DNA of 64,000 bases, from contig DASPRQ010000031.1 in the NCBI GenBank assembly GCA_035624355.1, positions 1-64,000 on the forward strand, written 5' to 3'. Origin of the DNA: Usitatibacter sp035624355 (GTDB lineage: Bacteria; Pseudomonadota; Gammaproteobacteria; Burkholderiales; Usitatibacteraceae). Shown here in pieces: positions 52,464-62,914 of the stretch. Below the pieces are notes generated by a model. The model was not told the DNA's origin and did no database searches. It was given only the letters and a program-made list of their open reading frames with translations. Both the position numbers and the translations under genes were made by a program. Positions within the stretch are counted from its first letter, which is position 1, and each line of letters starts with the position of its first letter.

Positions 52464-53198
52464 ATGATCCGCCGCCCTCGCCGCGCGGCATTCGCCGCGC
52501 TCCTCGCCTGCGCCGCCTTCGGCTCCTTCGCCGCGCCGGCGATCGTGGGCTCGGGCCACGCCGCAGCCGAGGATCGCCCCGCCTCCGGCTTCACGCGGCT
52601 CGCCGTGTCCGTGCCGGGCGAGATCGAGCTCGTCCAGGGTCCCGACGAGGGCGTGAGCGTCACCGCCGACGACAACGTCCTTCCGCGCATCGAGACGGTC
52701 GTGGACCACGGCACGCTGCTCGTCCGCTTCGCGCGCGGTGCGGCGGTGCGAACGAGGACCCCGATCCGCGTCACGGTGCGCGCGCGCTCGATCGAATCGG
52801 TCGCCGTGACGGGTTCCGCCGCCCTGCACGCCGCGCACCTCGAGGCCGGGCGGCTCGCCCTGAGGCTCGCGGGCTCGGCGAGCGCGCTCCTTCCGGCCAC
52901 CGCCGTGGACGAGCTCGACGCGCACCTGGGCGGCCACTGTCACCTGAGCGCGGCGGGCCGCGCCCGCGTGGTCGCCCTGAGCGTCGCCGGGGCCGGGGAA
53001 GTCAACCTGGCACGCCTCGAGGCGCGGCGCGCGACGGTGCGCATCGCGGGCTCCGCCGACGTGGCCGCGTGGGTGCACGAGTCGCTCGAGGCGGCGATCT
53101 CCGGGTCGGGCTCGGTGCGCTACTTCGGCGATCCGGCGATCCGCAAGTCGGTCTCCGGCTCCGGCGCCGTGGAACGGCTGGGAGCCGCGCCCCCCTGA
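52464..53198 (+). CDS. DUF2807 secreted beta-helix protein
   Basis: This encodes 244 residues. The ATG at 52464 gives a typical signal peptide (IRRPRRAAFAALLACAAFGS) and has AGAGAG upstream; an ATG 24 bases earlier is possible. The mature region has the repeating pattern of the DUF2807/GIN fold (VTGSAALHAAHL, RLAGSASALL, VAGAGEVNLA, ISGSGSVRYFG). Its function is unknown; the fold is common in envelope proteins. The stop overlaps mtfA. Confidence 0.82.
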   Translation: MIRRPRRAAFAALLACAAFGSFAAPAIVGSGHAAAEDRPASGFTRLAVSVPGEIELVQGPDEGVSVTADDNVLPRIETVVDHGTLLVRFARGAAVRTRTPIRVTVRARSIESVAVTGSAALHAAHLEAGRLALRLAGSASALLPATAVDELDAHLGGHCHLSAAGRARVVALSVAGAGEVNLARLEARRATVRIAGSADVAAWVHESLEAAISGSGSVRYFGDPAIRKSVSGSGAVERLGAAPP

Positions 53199-54004
53199 TG
53201 TTCTCGTGGCTGCGCCGCGGCCGCCGTGCCGCCACCGTTCCCATCGATGCGGCGCTCTGGGCGCGCTCGACCGCGCCGTGGCTCTTCATGCGCGGCCTCG
53301 CCCCGGACGATTCGGAGCGGCTGCGCGCGCTGTGCGAGCGTTTCCTCGCCATCAAGCACTTCTCGGGCGCCGGCGGCTTCCAGCTCGACGAGGCGATGCG
53401 CGTCGGCGTCGCCGCGCAGGCGTGCATCCTCGTGCTCGAGCTGGGCATCGAGTGGTACGAGGGCTGGTCGGAGATCATCGTCTACCCCACCCAGTTCGTT
53501 CCGGAGCGCGAGGTGGAGGACGAGGCCGGCGTCGTGCACCTCACCGCCGACCCGATGGCCGGCGAGGCGTGGCTCGGCGGCCCGGTGATCCTCTCGTACG
53601 AGGACGTGGCGCTGGCCGCGGACGAATCCTCGCGGGTCGCGGGCTACAACGTGGTGATCCACGAGTTCGCCCACAAGCTCGACATGCGCAGCGGCGATCC
53701 GAACGGCTTCCCGCCGCTGCACGCGGGCATGAGCGCGACGGCCTGGAAGGAGGCCTTCAGCGCGGCGTACCGGAATTTCGTGGCGCGGGTGGAGGCGGCC
53801 GAGCGGCTGCCGCGGCGCCGCGCCCAGGCCGCGCTCGACGCGCTGCCCATCGACCCCTACGCGGCGGAGAGCGCCGGCGAGTTCTTCGCCGTGGCCTCGG
53901 AGGCCTTCTTCGAGACGCCCGAGCTGCTCGCCCCGGCCTACCCCGCCGTCTACGAGCAGCTGCGGCTTTTCTACCGCCAGGATCCGCGCGCCCGCCTCGG
54001 CTGA
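53198..54004 (+). CDS. mtfA: MtfA-like zinc peptidase
   Basis: This encodes 268 residues of the M90/MtfA family, with the zinc motif HEFAHKLD, its flanks NVVIHEFAH and RSGDPNG, and the acidic C-terminal signature AGEFFAVASEAFFE. E. coli MtfA binds the Mlc repressor and has aminopeptidase activity. The ATG overlaps the upstream TGA. The 3-prime end faces a small membrane-protein gene. Confidence 0.9.
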   Translation: MFSWLRRGRRAATVPIDAALWARSTAPWLFMRGLAPDDSERLRALCERFLAIKHFSGAGGFQLDEAMRVGVAAQACILVLELGIEWYEGWSEIIVYPTQFVPEREVEDEAGVVHLTADPMAGEAWLGGPVILSYEDVALAADESSRVAGYNVVIHEFAHKLDMRSGDPNGFPPLHAGMSATAWKEAFSAAYRNFVARVEAAERLPRRRAQAALDALPIDPYAAESAGEFFAVASEAFFETPELLAPAYPAVYEQLRLFYRQDPRARLG

Positions 54005-54008
54005 ACGA

Positions 54009-54146
54009 TCAGAGGAACAGCACGGCCGGGAACACCGCGATCGCGAGCACGATCAACACCCACTCGCAGTTCCACCGCTTGAGGTGCCCGGTGTAGTGAA
54101 GGATGATCGCGGCGATCGCGAAGACGTAGAAAGCGGCGAGAAGCAT
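54009..54146 (-). CDS. Small two-helix membrane protein, 45 residues
   Basis: This short gene has an ATG preceded by GGGGGAGAAC, a very good ribosome-binding site, and ends with TGA. The product has two hydrophobic helices, LLAAFYVFAIAAIILHY and WVLIVLAIAVFPAVLFL, joined by a short polar loop (TGHLKRWNCE) with one Cys. No similarity is recognised. It lies 59 bases downstream of glnB on the same strand. Its composition and ribosome-binding site support a real gene, but no experimental or family evidence is available. Confidence 0.6.
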   Translation of the reverse strand: MLLAAFYVFAIAAIILHYTGHLKRWNCEWVLIVLAIAVFPAVLFL

Positions 54147-54205
54147 TTGTTAGTTCTCCCCCCCTGGCGCGGTGGCGCTAGGATACAGCAAAGGTCCTGC
54201 GCGGC

Positions 54206-54544
54206 CTAGACCGCGTCCTCGCCGGTTTCCCCGGTGCGGATGCGCAGCACCTGGCCCACGTCGAACACGAAGATCTTCCCGTCGCCGATCTTGCCCGTGC
54301 GCGCGGCAGCCACGATCGCTTCCATCGCCTTGTCGAGCAGCGCGTCGGGGATCACCACCTCGACCTTCACCTTGGGCAGGAAATCCACGACGTACTCCGC
54401 GCCCCGGTAGAGCTCGGTGTGGCCCTTCTGCCGCCCGAAGCCCTTCACCTCGGTCACCGTGAGGCCGGTCACCCCGATCTCCGAGAGCGCCTCGCGCACC
54501 TCGTCGAGCTTGAAGGGCTTTACCACCGCTTCGATCTTCTTCAT
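54206..54544 (-). CDS. glnB: Nitrogen regulatory protein P-II
   Basis: This encodes 112 residues. The T-loop carries Tyr51 (LYRGAEYVVDFLPK), the uridylylation site, and the C-terminal IFVFDVGQVLRIRTGETGEDA is diagnostic. P-II senses 2-oxoglutarate and ATP and controls glutamine synthetase and NtrB. It lies 12 bases after nadE, the glutamine-dependent NAD synthetase, a conserved nadE-glnB pair in betaproteobacteria. No amtB is adjacent. Confidence 0.96.
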   Translation of the reverse strand: MKKIEAVVKPFKLDEVREALSEIGVTGLTVTEVKGFGRQKGHTELYRGAEYVVDFLPKVKVEVVIPDALLDKAMEAIVAAARTGKIGDGKIFVFDVGQVLRIRTGETGEDAV

Positions 54545-54556
54545 GGCGCTGGGGCG

Positions 54557-56158
54557 CTAGGCGTACGGACGGAACCCGGATGTTATCGGATAGCGCCAGT
54601 CCTTGCCAAACGCGCGCGGCGTGATGCGGATGCCGGGCGGGGCCTGGCGGCGCTTGTACTCGTTCCTCTGGATGAGGCGCACGACCTGGCGCACCGCCTC
54701 CATGTCGTATCCCAGGCCCGCGATCTGCTCGGGCGACATGTCGCGCTCCATGTAGCGCTCGACGACCGCGTCGAGCACCTCGTAGGGAGGCAGCGTGTCC
54801 TGGTCGGTCTGCCCGGGCCTGAGCTCCGCGCTGGGCGGGCGGTCGATCACGCGCTGCGGGATCACGCGGCCCTTGGAGTTGCGCCAGTTGGACAGGCGAT
54901 AGACCAGCGTCTTCACGATGTCCTTGATCACGGCGAAGCCGCCGGCCATGTCGCCGTAGAGCGTGGCGTAGCCCGTGGCCATCTCGCTCTTGTTGCCGGT
55001 CGTGACGACGATGGAGCCGAACTTGTTCGAGAAGGCCATGAGGAGCGTGCCGCGGATGCGCGCCTGGAGGTTCTCCTCGGTCGTGTCCTCGGGGCGCCCG
55101 TCGAACGACGGCGCGAGCGCCGCGCGGAAGGCGTTGAACATCGGGCGGATCGCGACCTCGGTGTACTTCACGCCGTGGATGCGCGCCATCTCGCGCGCGT
55201 CCTCCACGCTCATGGAGGCGGTGTAGTCCGAGGGCATCATCACCGCGTGCACGCGCTCGGCCCCCAGCGCGTCCACGCACACGGCGAGCACCAGCGCCGA
55301 GTCGATCCCGCCCGAGAGGCCCAGCAGCACCCCCGGGAAGCGGTTCTTCTCCACGTAGTCGCGCACGCCCGTCATGAGCGCGCGGTAGATCGTCTCCTCC
55401 TCCGTGAGGGGCGGCGCGATCGGGCCGCGCACCGCCGTTCCCTCGTAGTCGACGATGTCGACCGACTCGCGGAAGGTCTCGGCCTGGTAGGAGAGCATCC
55501 CCTCGGCGTCGAGCGCGAAGGAGGCCCCGTCGAACACCAGCTCGTCCTGGCCGCCGGTCCAGTGCACGTAGAGCAGCGGCAGCTTCGTCTCGCGCACGCG
55601 CGCGCCCATGATCTCGTAGCGCTCGGCGAGCTTCGCGCGGTGGAACGGGGAGGCGTTGATCGACAGGAGCAGCTCCGCCCCGGCCGCCTTCGCCTGGGCG
55701 CCGGGCTCGGGGAACCAGAGATCCTCGCAGATCGTGAGGCCGATGCGGCGCCCCTGCACCTCGAAGACGCAGGGCCGGTTGCCCACGTCGAAGTAGCGCT
55801 TCTCGTCGAACACCCGGTAGTTGGGCAGGCGCTGCTTGAAGTACACGGACTCGATGCGCCCGCCGCGGAGCACGGCGGCGGCGTTGTAGCGGGTGCGGCC
55901 CTCGCGGTGCGGGTAGCCCACGACCACGGCGAGGTCCAGGCAATAGGGGGCGAGCTTCATGAGCTCGGCCTGGCACTGGTCGCAGAAGTCGTCGCGCAGC
56001 AGCAGGTCCTCGGGGGGATAGCCCGAGAGCGCGAGCTCGGGCGTCACCACCAGCGCTGCCCCAGCCGCGCGCGCCGCCTCGATGGAGCGCCGGATGCGGT
56101 CCGCGTTGCCCGCGAAGTCGCCCACGGTCGTGTTGATCTGGGCGACGGCGATCTTCAT
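54557..56158 (-). CDS. nadE: Glutamine-dependent NAD+ synthetase
   Basis: This encodes 533 residues. The N-terminal nitrilase-type glutaminase domain has triad Glu41 (TPELALSGYPP), Lys109 (YFKQRLPNY) and Cys144 (LTICEDLWFP). The C-terminal synthetase domain has the PP-loop SGGIDS (282-287). It amidates nicotinate adenine dinucleotide. It is divergent from the FemAB-like gene and co-transcribed with glnB. Confidence 0.96.
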   Translation of the reverse strand: MKIAVAQINTTVGDFAGNADRIRRSIEAARAAGAALVVTPELALSGYPPEDLLLRDDFCDQCQAELMKLAPYCLDLAVVVGYPHREGRTRYNAAAVLRGGRIESVYFKQRLPNYRVFDEKRYFDVGNRPCVFEVQGRRIGLTICEDLWFPEPGAQAKAAGAELLLSINASPFHRAKLAERYEIMGARVRETKLPLLYVHWTGGQDELVFDGASFALDAEGMLSYQAETFRESVDIVDYEGTAVRGPIAPPLTEEETIYRALMTGVRDYVEKNRFPGVLLGLSGGIDSALVLAVCVDALGAERVHAVMMPSDYTASMSVEDAREMARIHGVKYTEVAIRPMFNAFRAALAPSFDGRPEDTTEENLQARIRGTLLMAFSNKFGSIVVTTGNKSEMATGYATLYGDMAGGFAVIKDIVKTLVYRLSNWRNSKGRVIPQRVIDRPPSAELRPGQTDQDTLPPYEVLDAVVERYMERDMSPEQIAGLGYDMEAVRQVVRLIQRNEYKRRQAPPGIRITPRAFGKDWRYPITSGFRPYA

Positions 56159-56216
56159 GCGGGGTCGGGAGGGGCCGGCGAGCGGCTAGAATCGGACGAG
56201 GCCCAATTATATCGAC

Positions 56217-57338
56217 GTGGCGCATTCCCTCCGAATCCTCGAGACGCTGGACGGCGTGGACCCGCTCCGGTGGGACGCGCTCGCCGGCGGCAACCCGACG
56301 CTCGCGTTCGCGTTCCTCGACAGCCTGCACCGGACGGGCTGCGCCTCGGGCGCGAGCGGCTGGGCGCCGTGCTACCCCACGCTCTGGGACGGCGAGCGCC
56401 TCGTCGGCGCGGCGCCCCTCTACACCAAGTCCCATTCCTTCGGGGAGTACGTCTTCGACTGGGCGTGGGCCGAGGCCTACGAGCGCCACGGGCTCGCGTA
56501 CTACCCGAAGCTCGTGTGCGCGGTCCCGTTCACGCCCGCCACCGGCGCGCGCCTGATCGCCGACGACGAAGGCACGCGCGAGCGGCTCGCGCGCGCGATG
56601 CTCGACCTCGCGCGCCGCTCCGGGGTGTCCTCGCTGCACGTGCTCTTCCCCCGCGAGGAGGACGCGCGCGCGCTGCGCTCCCTGGGGCTGCTCGAGCGCC
56701 GGGCGGTCCAGTTCCACTGGCGCAATCCCGGCTACCCCTCGTTCGAGGCGTTCCTCGCGGAGCTCTCGCACGACAAGAGAAAGAAGATCCGCCAGGAGCG
56801 GCGCAAGGTGGCCGCCTCGAGCGTGCGCCTGCGCCGCCTGGCCGGAGGCGAGGCGAGCGCGGCCGACTGGGACTTCTTCTACCGCTGCTACCGCCGCACC
56901 TACCGCGAGCATCGCTCCAGCCCCTACCTCGACCGGAGCTTCTTCGGCATGATCGCCGAGCGCATGCCCGACCGGCTCCTGCTCGTCCTCGCCGAGCGCG
57001 AAGGGCGCCCCGTGGCCGCGGCGCTGGACCTCTTCGGCGCCGGCGCCCTGTACGGGCGCTACTGGGGCAGCGTCGAGCACGTGCCGGGCCTGCACTTCGA
57101 GGCGTGCTACTACCAGGGGATGGAGTTCTGCATCGAGCGCGGCATCCCCCTTTTCGAGGGCGGGGCCCAGGGCGAGCACAAGCACGCGCGGGGGTTCCTT
57201 CCCGAGGCCACCCGCTCGTTCCACTGGCTCGCCCATCCCGCCTTCAACCGCGCCGTGGACGAGTACCTCGGGCGCGAGGGGGCGGGAATCGCGGCCTACG
57301 TGGACGAGCTCGCCGAGCGCACGCCGTTCAGGAGATAG
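56217..57338 (+). CDS. FemAB-like N-acyltransferase (DUF482 family)
   Basis: This encodes 373 residues with a GTG start. The sequence PCYPTLWDGERLVGAAPLY, LSHDKRKKIRQERRKV and GAQGEHKHARGFLPE are hallmarks of the FemAB-related DUF482 proteins, which carry a GNAT-like fold. The family is common in betaproteobacteria; a peptidoglycan or envelope role is inferred from FemAB homology and is not proven. It is divergent from nadE; the 58-base spacer has TAGAAT (56186-56191) as a possible -10. Confidence 0.85.
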   Translation: MAHSLRILETLDGVDPLRWDALAGGNPTLAFAFLDSLHRTGCASGASGWAPCYPTLWDGERLVGAAPLYTKSHSFGEYVFDWAWAEAYERHGLAYYPKLVCAVPFTPATGARLIADDEGTRERLARAMLDLARRSGVSSLHVLFPREEDARALRSLGLLERRAVQFHWRNPGYPSFEAFLAELSHDKRKKIRQERRKVAASSVRLRRLAGGEASAADWDFFYRCYRRTYREHRSSPYLDRSFFGMIAERMPDRLLLVLAEREGRPVAAALDLFGAGALYGRYWGSVEHVPGLHFEACYYQGMEFCIERGIPLFEGGAQGEHKHARGFLPEATRSFHWLAHPAFNRAVDEYLGREGAGIAAYVDELAERTPFRR

Positions 57339-57363
57339 CCGGTCCCGGTCGCCTTTCGCGCGC

Positions 57364-58137
57364 TCACTTCCACGCGGCGAGGAACTCCCGCCAGTGGGGC
57401 GAGGCCTGGCCCGCGATCCAGCCGCGCAGCATCTCCACCTCGCGAGCGTGCGCCTCGGCCGTGAGGTGCCCCCGGATCAGCTGGAAGCGCTGGAAGAGCG
57501 CGTAGGTGTTGGCGACGTCGGTCTCGCAGTAGTTGCGGATCGCCTCGATCTCGCCGCGCCGCCACGCGCCGTGCACCTGGGAGCCGTCCATGCCGAGCTT
57601 GCCCGGCAGCGCGCACAGCTGCGCGATCTCGTTGAGCGGCGCCCAGGCGCGGCTCGTGTAGCCGGCGAGCACGTCCATGAGGTCGATGTGGCGCGTGTGG
57701 AAGCGGCCGAGGTAGTTGTTGTACCGGAACTCGCGGTCGCCCTCGCCGAGGTCCCAGTAGCGGGCGCCCGCCACGCCGTGGAACAGCGCCCGGTAGTGCA
57801 GCACCGGCAGGTCGAATCCGCTCCCGTTCCACGAGACGAGCTGCGGCGTGTACTTCTCGATGCCGTCGAAGAAGCGCTGCACGATCTCGCGCTCGCCGTC
57901 GCCGGGCGAGCCGAGCGACCAGATGCGCAGCTCGTCGCGGCTGCGCAGCGCGCACGAGATCGCGACCACGCGCTGCAGGTGCGCGGGCAGGAAGTCGCTG
58001 CCCGTCGTCTGGCGCCGCCGCTGCGCCGCGAGCTCCACCACCGCCTCGTCGCTCACCTCCGGGGCGAGGCCCCACACCGTGCGCAGACCCGCCACGTCCG
58101 GGACCGTCTCGATGTCGAAGACGAGGATGGGCGCCAT
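57364..58137 (-). CDS. Predicted 3-prime-5-prime exonuclease, PolB-like
   Basis: This encodes 257 residues. DEDD-type acidic residues appear in VFDIETVP (Asp8, Glu10), SWNGSGFDLPVL (Asp), and YCETDVANT (Asp). It matches the stand-alone PolB-exonuclease family (DNA_pol_B_exo2). No polymerase domain follows. It lies four bases after cysM on the same strand. Confidence 0.85.
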   Translation of the reverse strand: MAPILVFDIETVPDVAGLRTVWGLAPEVSDEAVVELAAQRRRQTTGSDFLPAHLQRVVAISCALRSRDELRIWSLGSPGDGEREIVQRFFDGIEKYTPQLVSWNGSGFDLPVLHYRALFHGVAGARYWDLGEGDREFRYNNYLGRFHTRHIDLMDVLAGYTSRAWAPLNEIAQLCALPGKLGMDGSQVHGAWRRGEIEAIRNYCETDVANTYALFQRFQLIRGHLTAEAHAREVEMLRGWIAGQASPHWREFLAAWK

Positions 58138-58141
58138 CGCC

Positions 58142-59032
58142 TCAGGCGGGGAAGACGCCGGTGGTGAGGTAGCGGTCGCCGCGGTCGCACACGATGTGCA
58201 CGATCACCGCGTCGCGGACCTCGGCCGACAGGCGCATCGCCGCCGCGAGGCCGCCGCCCGAGGACACGCCCGCGAAGATGCCCTCCTCGCGGGCGAGGCG
58301 GCGGGCCATCTCCTCGCTCTCGGCCTGCGTCACCTCGATCACGCGGTCGACGCGCGAGCGCTCGAAGATCTTCGGCAGGTACGCCTCGGGCCACTTGCGG
58401 ATGCCCGGCACCTGCGAGCCCGGCGCGGGCTGCACGCCGATCACCTGGATCGCGGGGTTCTTCTCCTTGAGGAAGCGCGAGCAGCCCATGATCGTGCCGG
58501 TGGTGCCCATGGTCGCCACGAAATGGGTGACCTTCCCGGCGGTGTCGCGCCAGATCTCGGGGCCCGTGCCCGTGTAGTGCGCGAGCGGGTTGTCGGGGTT
58601 GGCGAACTGGTCGAGGATCACGCCCTCGCCCGCTTCCCGCATGCGTTCGGCGGTATCGCGCGCGAGCTCCATGCCGCCCTTCTCGGCCGTGAGGACGAAG
58701 CGCGCGCCGAAGGCGGTCATGGTCTGGCGCCGCTCGACCGAAAGGTGCTCCGGCATCACCAGCACCATGCGGTAGCCGCGCATCGCCGCCACCATCGCGA
58801 GCGCGATCCCGGTGTTGCCGCTCGTGGCCTCGATCAGCGTGTCGCCGGGGCGGATCTCTCCGCGGCGCTCGGCGCCGAGGACCATCGACAGGGCGGGCCG
58901 GTCCTTCACCGAGCCGGCGGGATTGTTGCCCTCGAGCTTGGCGAGCAGGACGTTGGACGTGGCGCCGGGGATGCGCTGCAGGCGCACGAGCGGCGTGCCA
59001 CCGACGAACTGCTCGAGCGTCGGGTACGTCAT
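58142..59032 (-). CDS. cysM: Cysteine synthase B
   Basis: This encodes a 296-residue PLP enzyme. The PLP lysine is Lys43 (NPAGSVKDRP), with phosphate-binding SGNTG at 71-75. The CysM-type lid and FANPDNPLAHYTGTGPE are present. It makes cysteine from O-acetylserine and sulfide or thiosulfate. The ATG overlaps the lipoprotein gene stop (ATGA). Confidence 0.94.
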   Translation of the reverse strand: MTYPTLEQFVGGTPLVRLQRIPGATSNVLLAKLEGNNPAGSVKDRPALSMVLGAERRGEIRPGDTLIEATSGNTGIALAMVAAMRGYRMVLVMPEHLSVERRQTMTAFGARFVLTAEKGGMELARDTAERMREAGEGVILDQFANPDNPLAHYTGTGPEIWRDTAGKVTHFVATMGTTGTIMGCSRFLKEKNPAIQVIGVQPAPGSQVPGIRKWPEAYLPKIFERSRVDRVIEVTQAESEEMARRLAREEGIFAGVSSGGGLAAAMRLSAEVRDAVIVHIVCDRGDRYLTTGVFPA

Positions 59033-59589
59033 CGCACGACGGCGAGGCGCGCCTCGTCGACGCAGACCCGCCCGCGTCCGTCGAGCAGCCCCCCCACCTC
59101 CACATCGTTCGCGCCGGGCGGGACGTCGAGCTCGAGGGAGAGGCTCTTCCAGCCCGCGGTGCCCGTCACGAGCCGCTCCGCGTAGGCGATCGTCCGGCCG
59201 TGGCCGTCGTGGGCGCGCGCGACGATTCCGCCGCCGCGCCCGGTGACCCCGTCCACACGCACCGACATCGAGAAACGCACGCGGTGGCCGCCCAGCCCGC
59301 GATCGGGGATCGACTGGGTCGCATAGGCCCAGGGCTCGTGGCCGACCGGCTCGATGCAGAGGCTGCGCACGCCTTCGGCGGGGCTCGATCCGTCGAGGAA
59401 GAAACGGAACGAGTAGGGCGTCGCGCGCGCGGCGCAGAACCAGCCCGGCGGGCAGTCCGGGGAGACCGGCGCCTGCTCGAAACCGGCATTGGCGAGCGGC
59501 ACCTCGCGCGGCCCTTCCACCGCCGGCGCGGCCGCGCACCCGGCGAGCGCGAGGAGCGCAGCGATCCCGAGCAATGGCGCCCGCCTCAT
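59029..59589 (-). CDS. Lipoprotein with predicted carbohydrate-binding-like fold
   Basis: This encodes 186 residues. The lipobox LAGC gives Cys18. The mature part starts with VPLANAGFEQ and contains SPDCPPGWFC, a pattern of carbohydrate-binding beta-sandwich domains (CBM-like), and ends with GGLLDGRGRVCVDEARLAV. It sits between hldD and cysM with ATGA overlaps on both sides, a position where some relatives have comEA. Function unknown. Confidence 0.7.
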   Translation of the reverse strand: MRRAPLLGIAALLALAGCAAAPAVEGPREVPLANAGFEQAPVSPDCPPGWFCAARATPYSFRFFLDGSSPAEGVRSLCIEPVGHEPWAYATQSIPDRGLGGHRVRFSMSVRVDGVTGRGGGIVARAHDGHGRTIAYAERLVTGTAGWKSLSLELDVPPGANDVEVGGLLDGRGRVCVDEARLAVVR

Positions 59590-60590
59590 CGCCCGCCCTC
59601 CGCGGCGAGCCGCGCCGCGACGTAGCGCCCAACCCCCTCCTCGACGGCGAGGAAGGGCGTCCCGTAGCCCGCGGTCCGCAGCGCCGTCATGTCGGCCTGA
59701 GTGTAGCTCTGGTAGCGGCCCACGAGCTGCGGCGGGAACGGGATGTACTCGATCGCCCCGGCCGCGCGCAGCTCGGCGAGGCTCAGCGGATCCTCGCCGC
59801 GGGCCGCGCGCAGCGCGTTGATCGTCGAGCGCGCCACCGCGTTGAAGGTCTCGCCGCGCCCCGTCCCCACGTTGAAGATGCCCCGGAGCCCCGGGTTGTC
59901 GAGGAAGTGCAGGTTCACCTTGACCGCGTCCTCCACCGACACGAAATCGCGCACCTGCTCGCCCGGGCCGTAGCCGTCGCTGCCTTCGAAGAGCCTCACG
60001 CGTCCCTCCGCACGGTACTGGTCGAAGAAATGGAACGCCACCGACGCCATGCGTGCCTTGTGCGCCTCCCGCGGCCCGTAGACGTTGAAGTAGCGGAAGC
60101 CGGCGACCTGGCTTTGCGCGCCGCCGAGGCGGCGTCGCACGACCTGGTCGAAGAGGAACTTCGAGTAGCCGTAGACGTTGAGCGGCCGCTCGTGCTCGCG
60201 CGCCTCGCGGAACACGCGCCCCGCGCCGTATACCGAGGCCGAGGAGGCGTAGATGAACGGCACGCCGCGGGCCTGGCACCAGTCGAGCAGCGCGAGGGAG
60301 TAGCGGTAGTTGTTGTCCATCATGTAGCGGCCGTCGGTCTCCAGGGTGTCGGAGCAGGCGCCCTGGTGCAGCACCGCCGCGACCCGGGCGTCGAACCGCC
60401 CGCCCGCCACGCGCTCGAGGAAATCGCGCTTGTCGAGGTAGTCGGCGATCTCGCAGTCGGCGAGGTTCGCCACCTTGGCCGCGCGCTCGAGGTTGTCGAC
60501 CGCGATGATGTCCGCCTCGCCGCGGGCGTTGAGCGCCTTCACGAGGTTGGATCCGATGAAGCCGGCGGCGCCGGTGACGACGAGTGCCAT
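59586..60590 (-). CDS. hldD: ADP-L-glycero-D-manno-heptose-6-epimerase
   Basis: This is a 334-residue SDR enzyme. TGAAGFIGSN binds NADP; DNLERAAKVANL, HQGACSDTLETDG and YGYSKFLFD are family signatures. It inverts C6 of ADP-heptose for the LPS inner core. The ATG at 60590 follows GGGAAAC; upstream in-frame codons are not conserved. It follows hldE by 16 bases. Confidence 0.95.
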   Translation of the reverse strand: MALVVTGAAGFIGSNLVKALNARGEADIIAVDNLERAAKVANLADCEIADYLDKRDFLERVAGGRFDARVAAVLHQGACSDTLETDGRYMMDNNYRYSLALLDWCQARGVPFIYASSASVYGAGRVFREAREHERPLNVYGYSKFLFDQVVRRRLGGAQSQVAGFRYFNVYGPREAHKARMASVAFHFFDQYRAEGRVRLFEGSDGYGPGEQVRDFVSVEDAVKVNLHFLDNPGLRGIFNVGTGRGETFNAVARSTINALRAARGEDPLSLAELRAAGAIEYIPFPPQLVGRYQSYTQADMTALRTAGYGTPFLAVEEGVGRYVAARLAAEGGR

Positions 60591-60606
60591 GGTTTCCCGT
60601 TTCCCT

Positions 60607-61557
60607 TCAGGCGTGGCCGGCAAGGCTCGCGGCGAGCTCGTCGCGGTGGACGACCGCCGTGCCGAGCTTGCCCACGACGATCCCCGCGGCGTGGTTGGCC
60701 ACGCGCATCGCCGCGGCGAGCCCCGCACCGGCGGCCACCATGAGCGCGAGCACCCCGATCACGGTGTCGCCCGCGCCGCTCACGTCGAACACCTCGCGCG
60801 CGCGCGTGGGCTCGTGGCGGCTCTCGGCCGCGGTGAAGAGCGACATCCCCTCCTCGCTGCGGGTGACGATCAGCGCGTCGAGCTCGAGCTCGGCGCGCAG
60901 CTTCTGGGCGCGGCGCGCGAGGTCGGCCTCGTCGCTCCAGCGTCCCGCGACCTCGCGGAACTCGGCGCGGTTGGGCGTGAGCAGCGTCGCCCCGCGGTAG
61001 CGCGCGTAGTCCCACCCCTTGGGGTCGACGAGCACGGGCTTTCCGTGGCGGCGCGCGGCGACGATCATCTCCTGCACGCGCTCGAGCCCGCCCTTGCCGT
61101 AGTCGGAGAGAACGACCGCGTCGGCCGCATCGACCAGGCGCTCGTACTCGTCGAGCTTCGCGGCGAGCGCCTCGTGGCTCGGCGCGCGCTCGAAGTCGAT
61201 GCGCAGCAGCTGCTGCTGGTGCCCGATCACGCGCAGCTTCACCGTGGTCGAGAGCTGCGGGTCGCGGTGCAGCGAGCTCTTCACGTGCTCGGCCGCGAGC
61301 AGGACCTCGAGGGAGGCCGCCGCCTCGTCCGCGCCCGTGACGGCGAGCAGCGTCGCCTGCGCCCCCAGGGCCGTCACGTTGCGCGCCACGTTCGCCGCGC
61401 CGCCCGGGCGCTCCTCGGTGCGCTTCACGTGCACCACGGGCACGGGCGCCTCGGGCGAGATGCGGCTCACGTCGCCGAACCAGTAGCGGTCGAGCATCAC
61501 GTCGCCCGCGACCAGGATGCGCGCGCGGGAGAAGTCGGGGAGCGTCGCGTCGCTCAT
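60607..61557 (-). CDS. hldE: D-glycero-beta-D-manno-heptose-7-phosphate kinase
   Basis: This is a 316-residue PfkB-family kinase: VAGDVMLDRYWFG near the start and SGAGDTVIGVLAL with the catalytic Asp at the end. It has only the kinase half, so the ADP-transferase half of bifunctional HldE must be encoded elsewhere. It feeds heptose to hldD and precedes it. It lies four bases after ugd. Confidence 0.94.
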   Translation of the reverse strand: MSDATLPDFSRARILVAGDVMLDRYWFGDVSRISPEAPVPVVHVKRTEERPGGAANVARNVTALGAQATLLAVTGADEAAASLEVLLAAEHVKSSLHRDPQLSTTVKLRVIGHQQQLLRIDFERAPSHEALAAKLDEYERLVDAADAVVLSDYGKGGLERVQEMIVAARRHGKPVLVDPKGWDYARYRGATLLTPNRAEFREVAGRWSDEADLARRAQKLRAELELDALIVTRSEEGMSLFTAAESRHEPTRAREVFDVSGAGDTVIGVLALMVAAGAGLAAAMRVANHAAGIVVGKLGTAVVHRDELAASLAGHA

Positions 61558-61561
61558 GGGC

Positions 61562-62910
<1,349 letters not shown>

Positions 62911-62914
<4 letters not shown>

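Noticed and set aside
54150..57236. Open frames over 1,000 codons on both strands around nadE
   Set aside because: They are out of frame to nadE, glnB and the FemAB-like gene, whose motifs are complete in their own frames.
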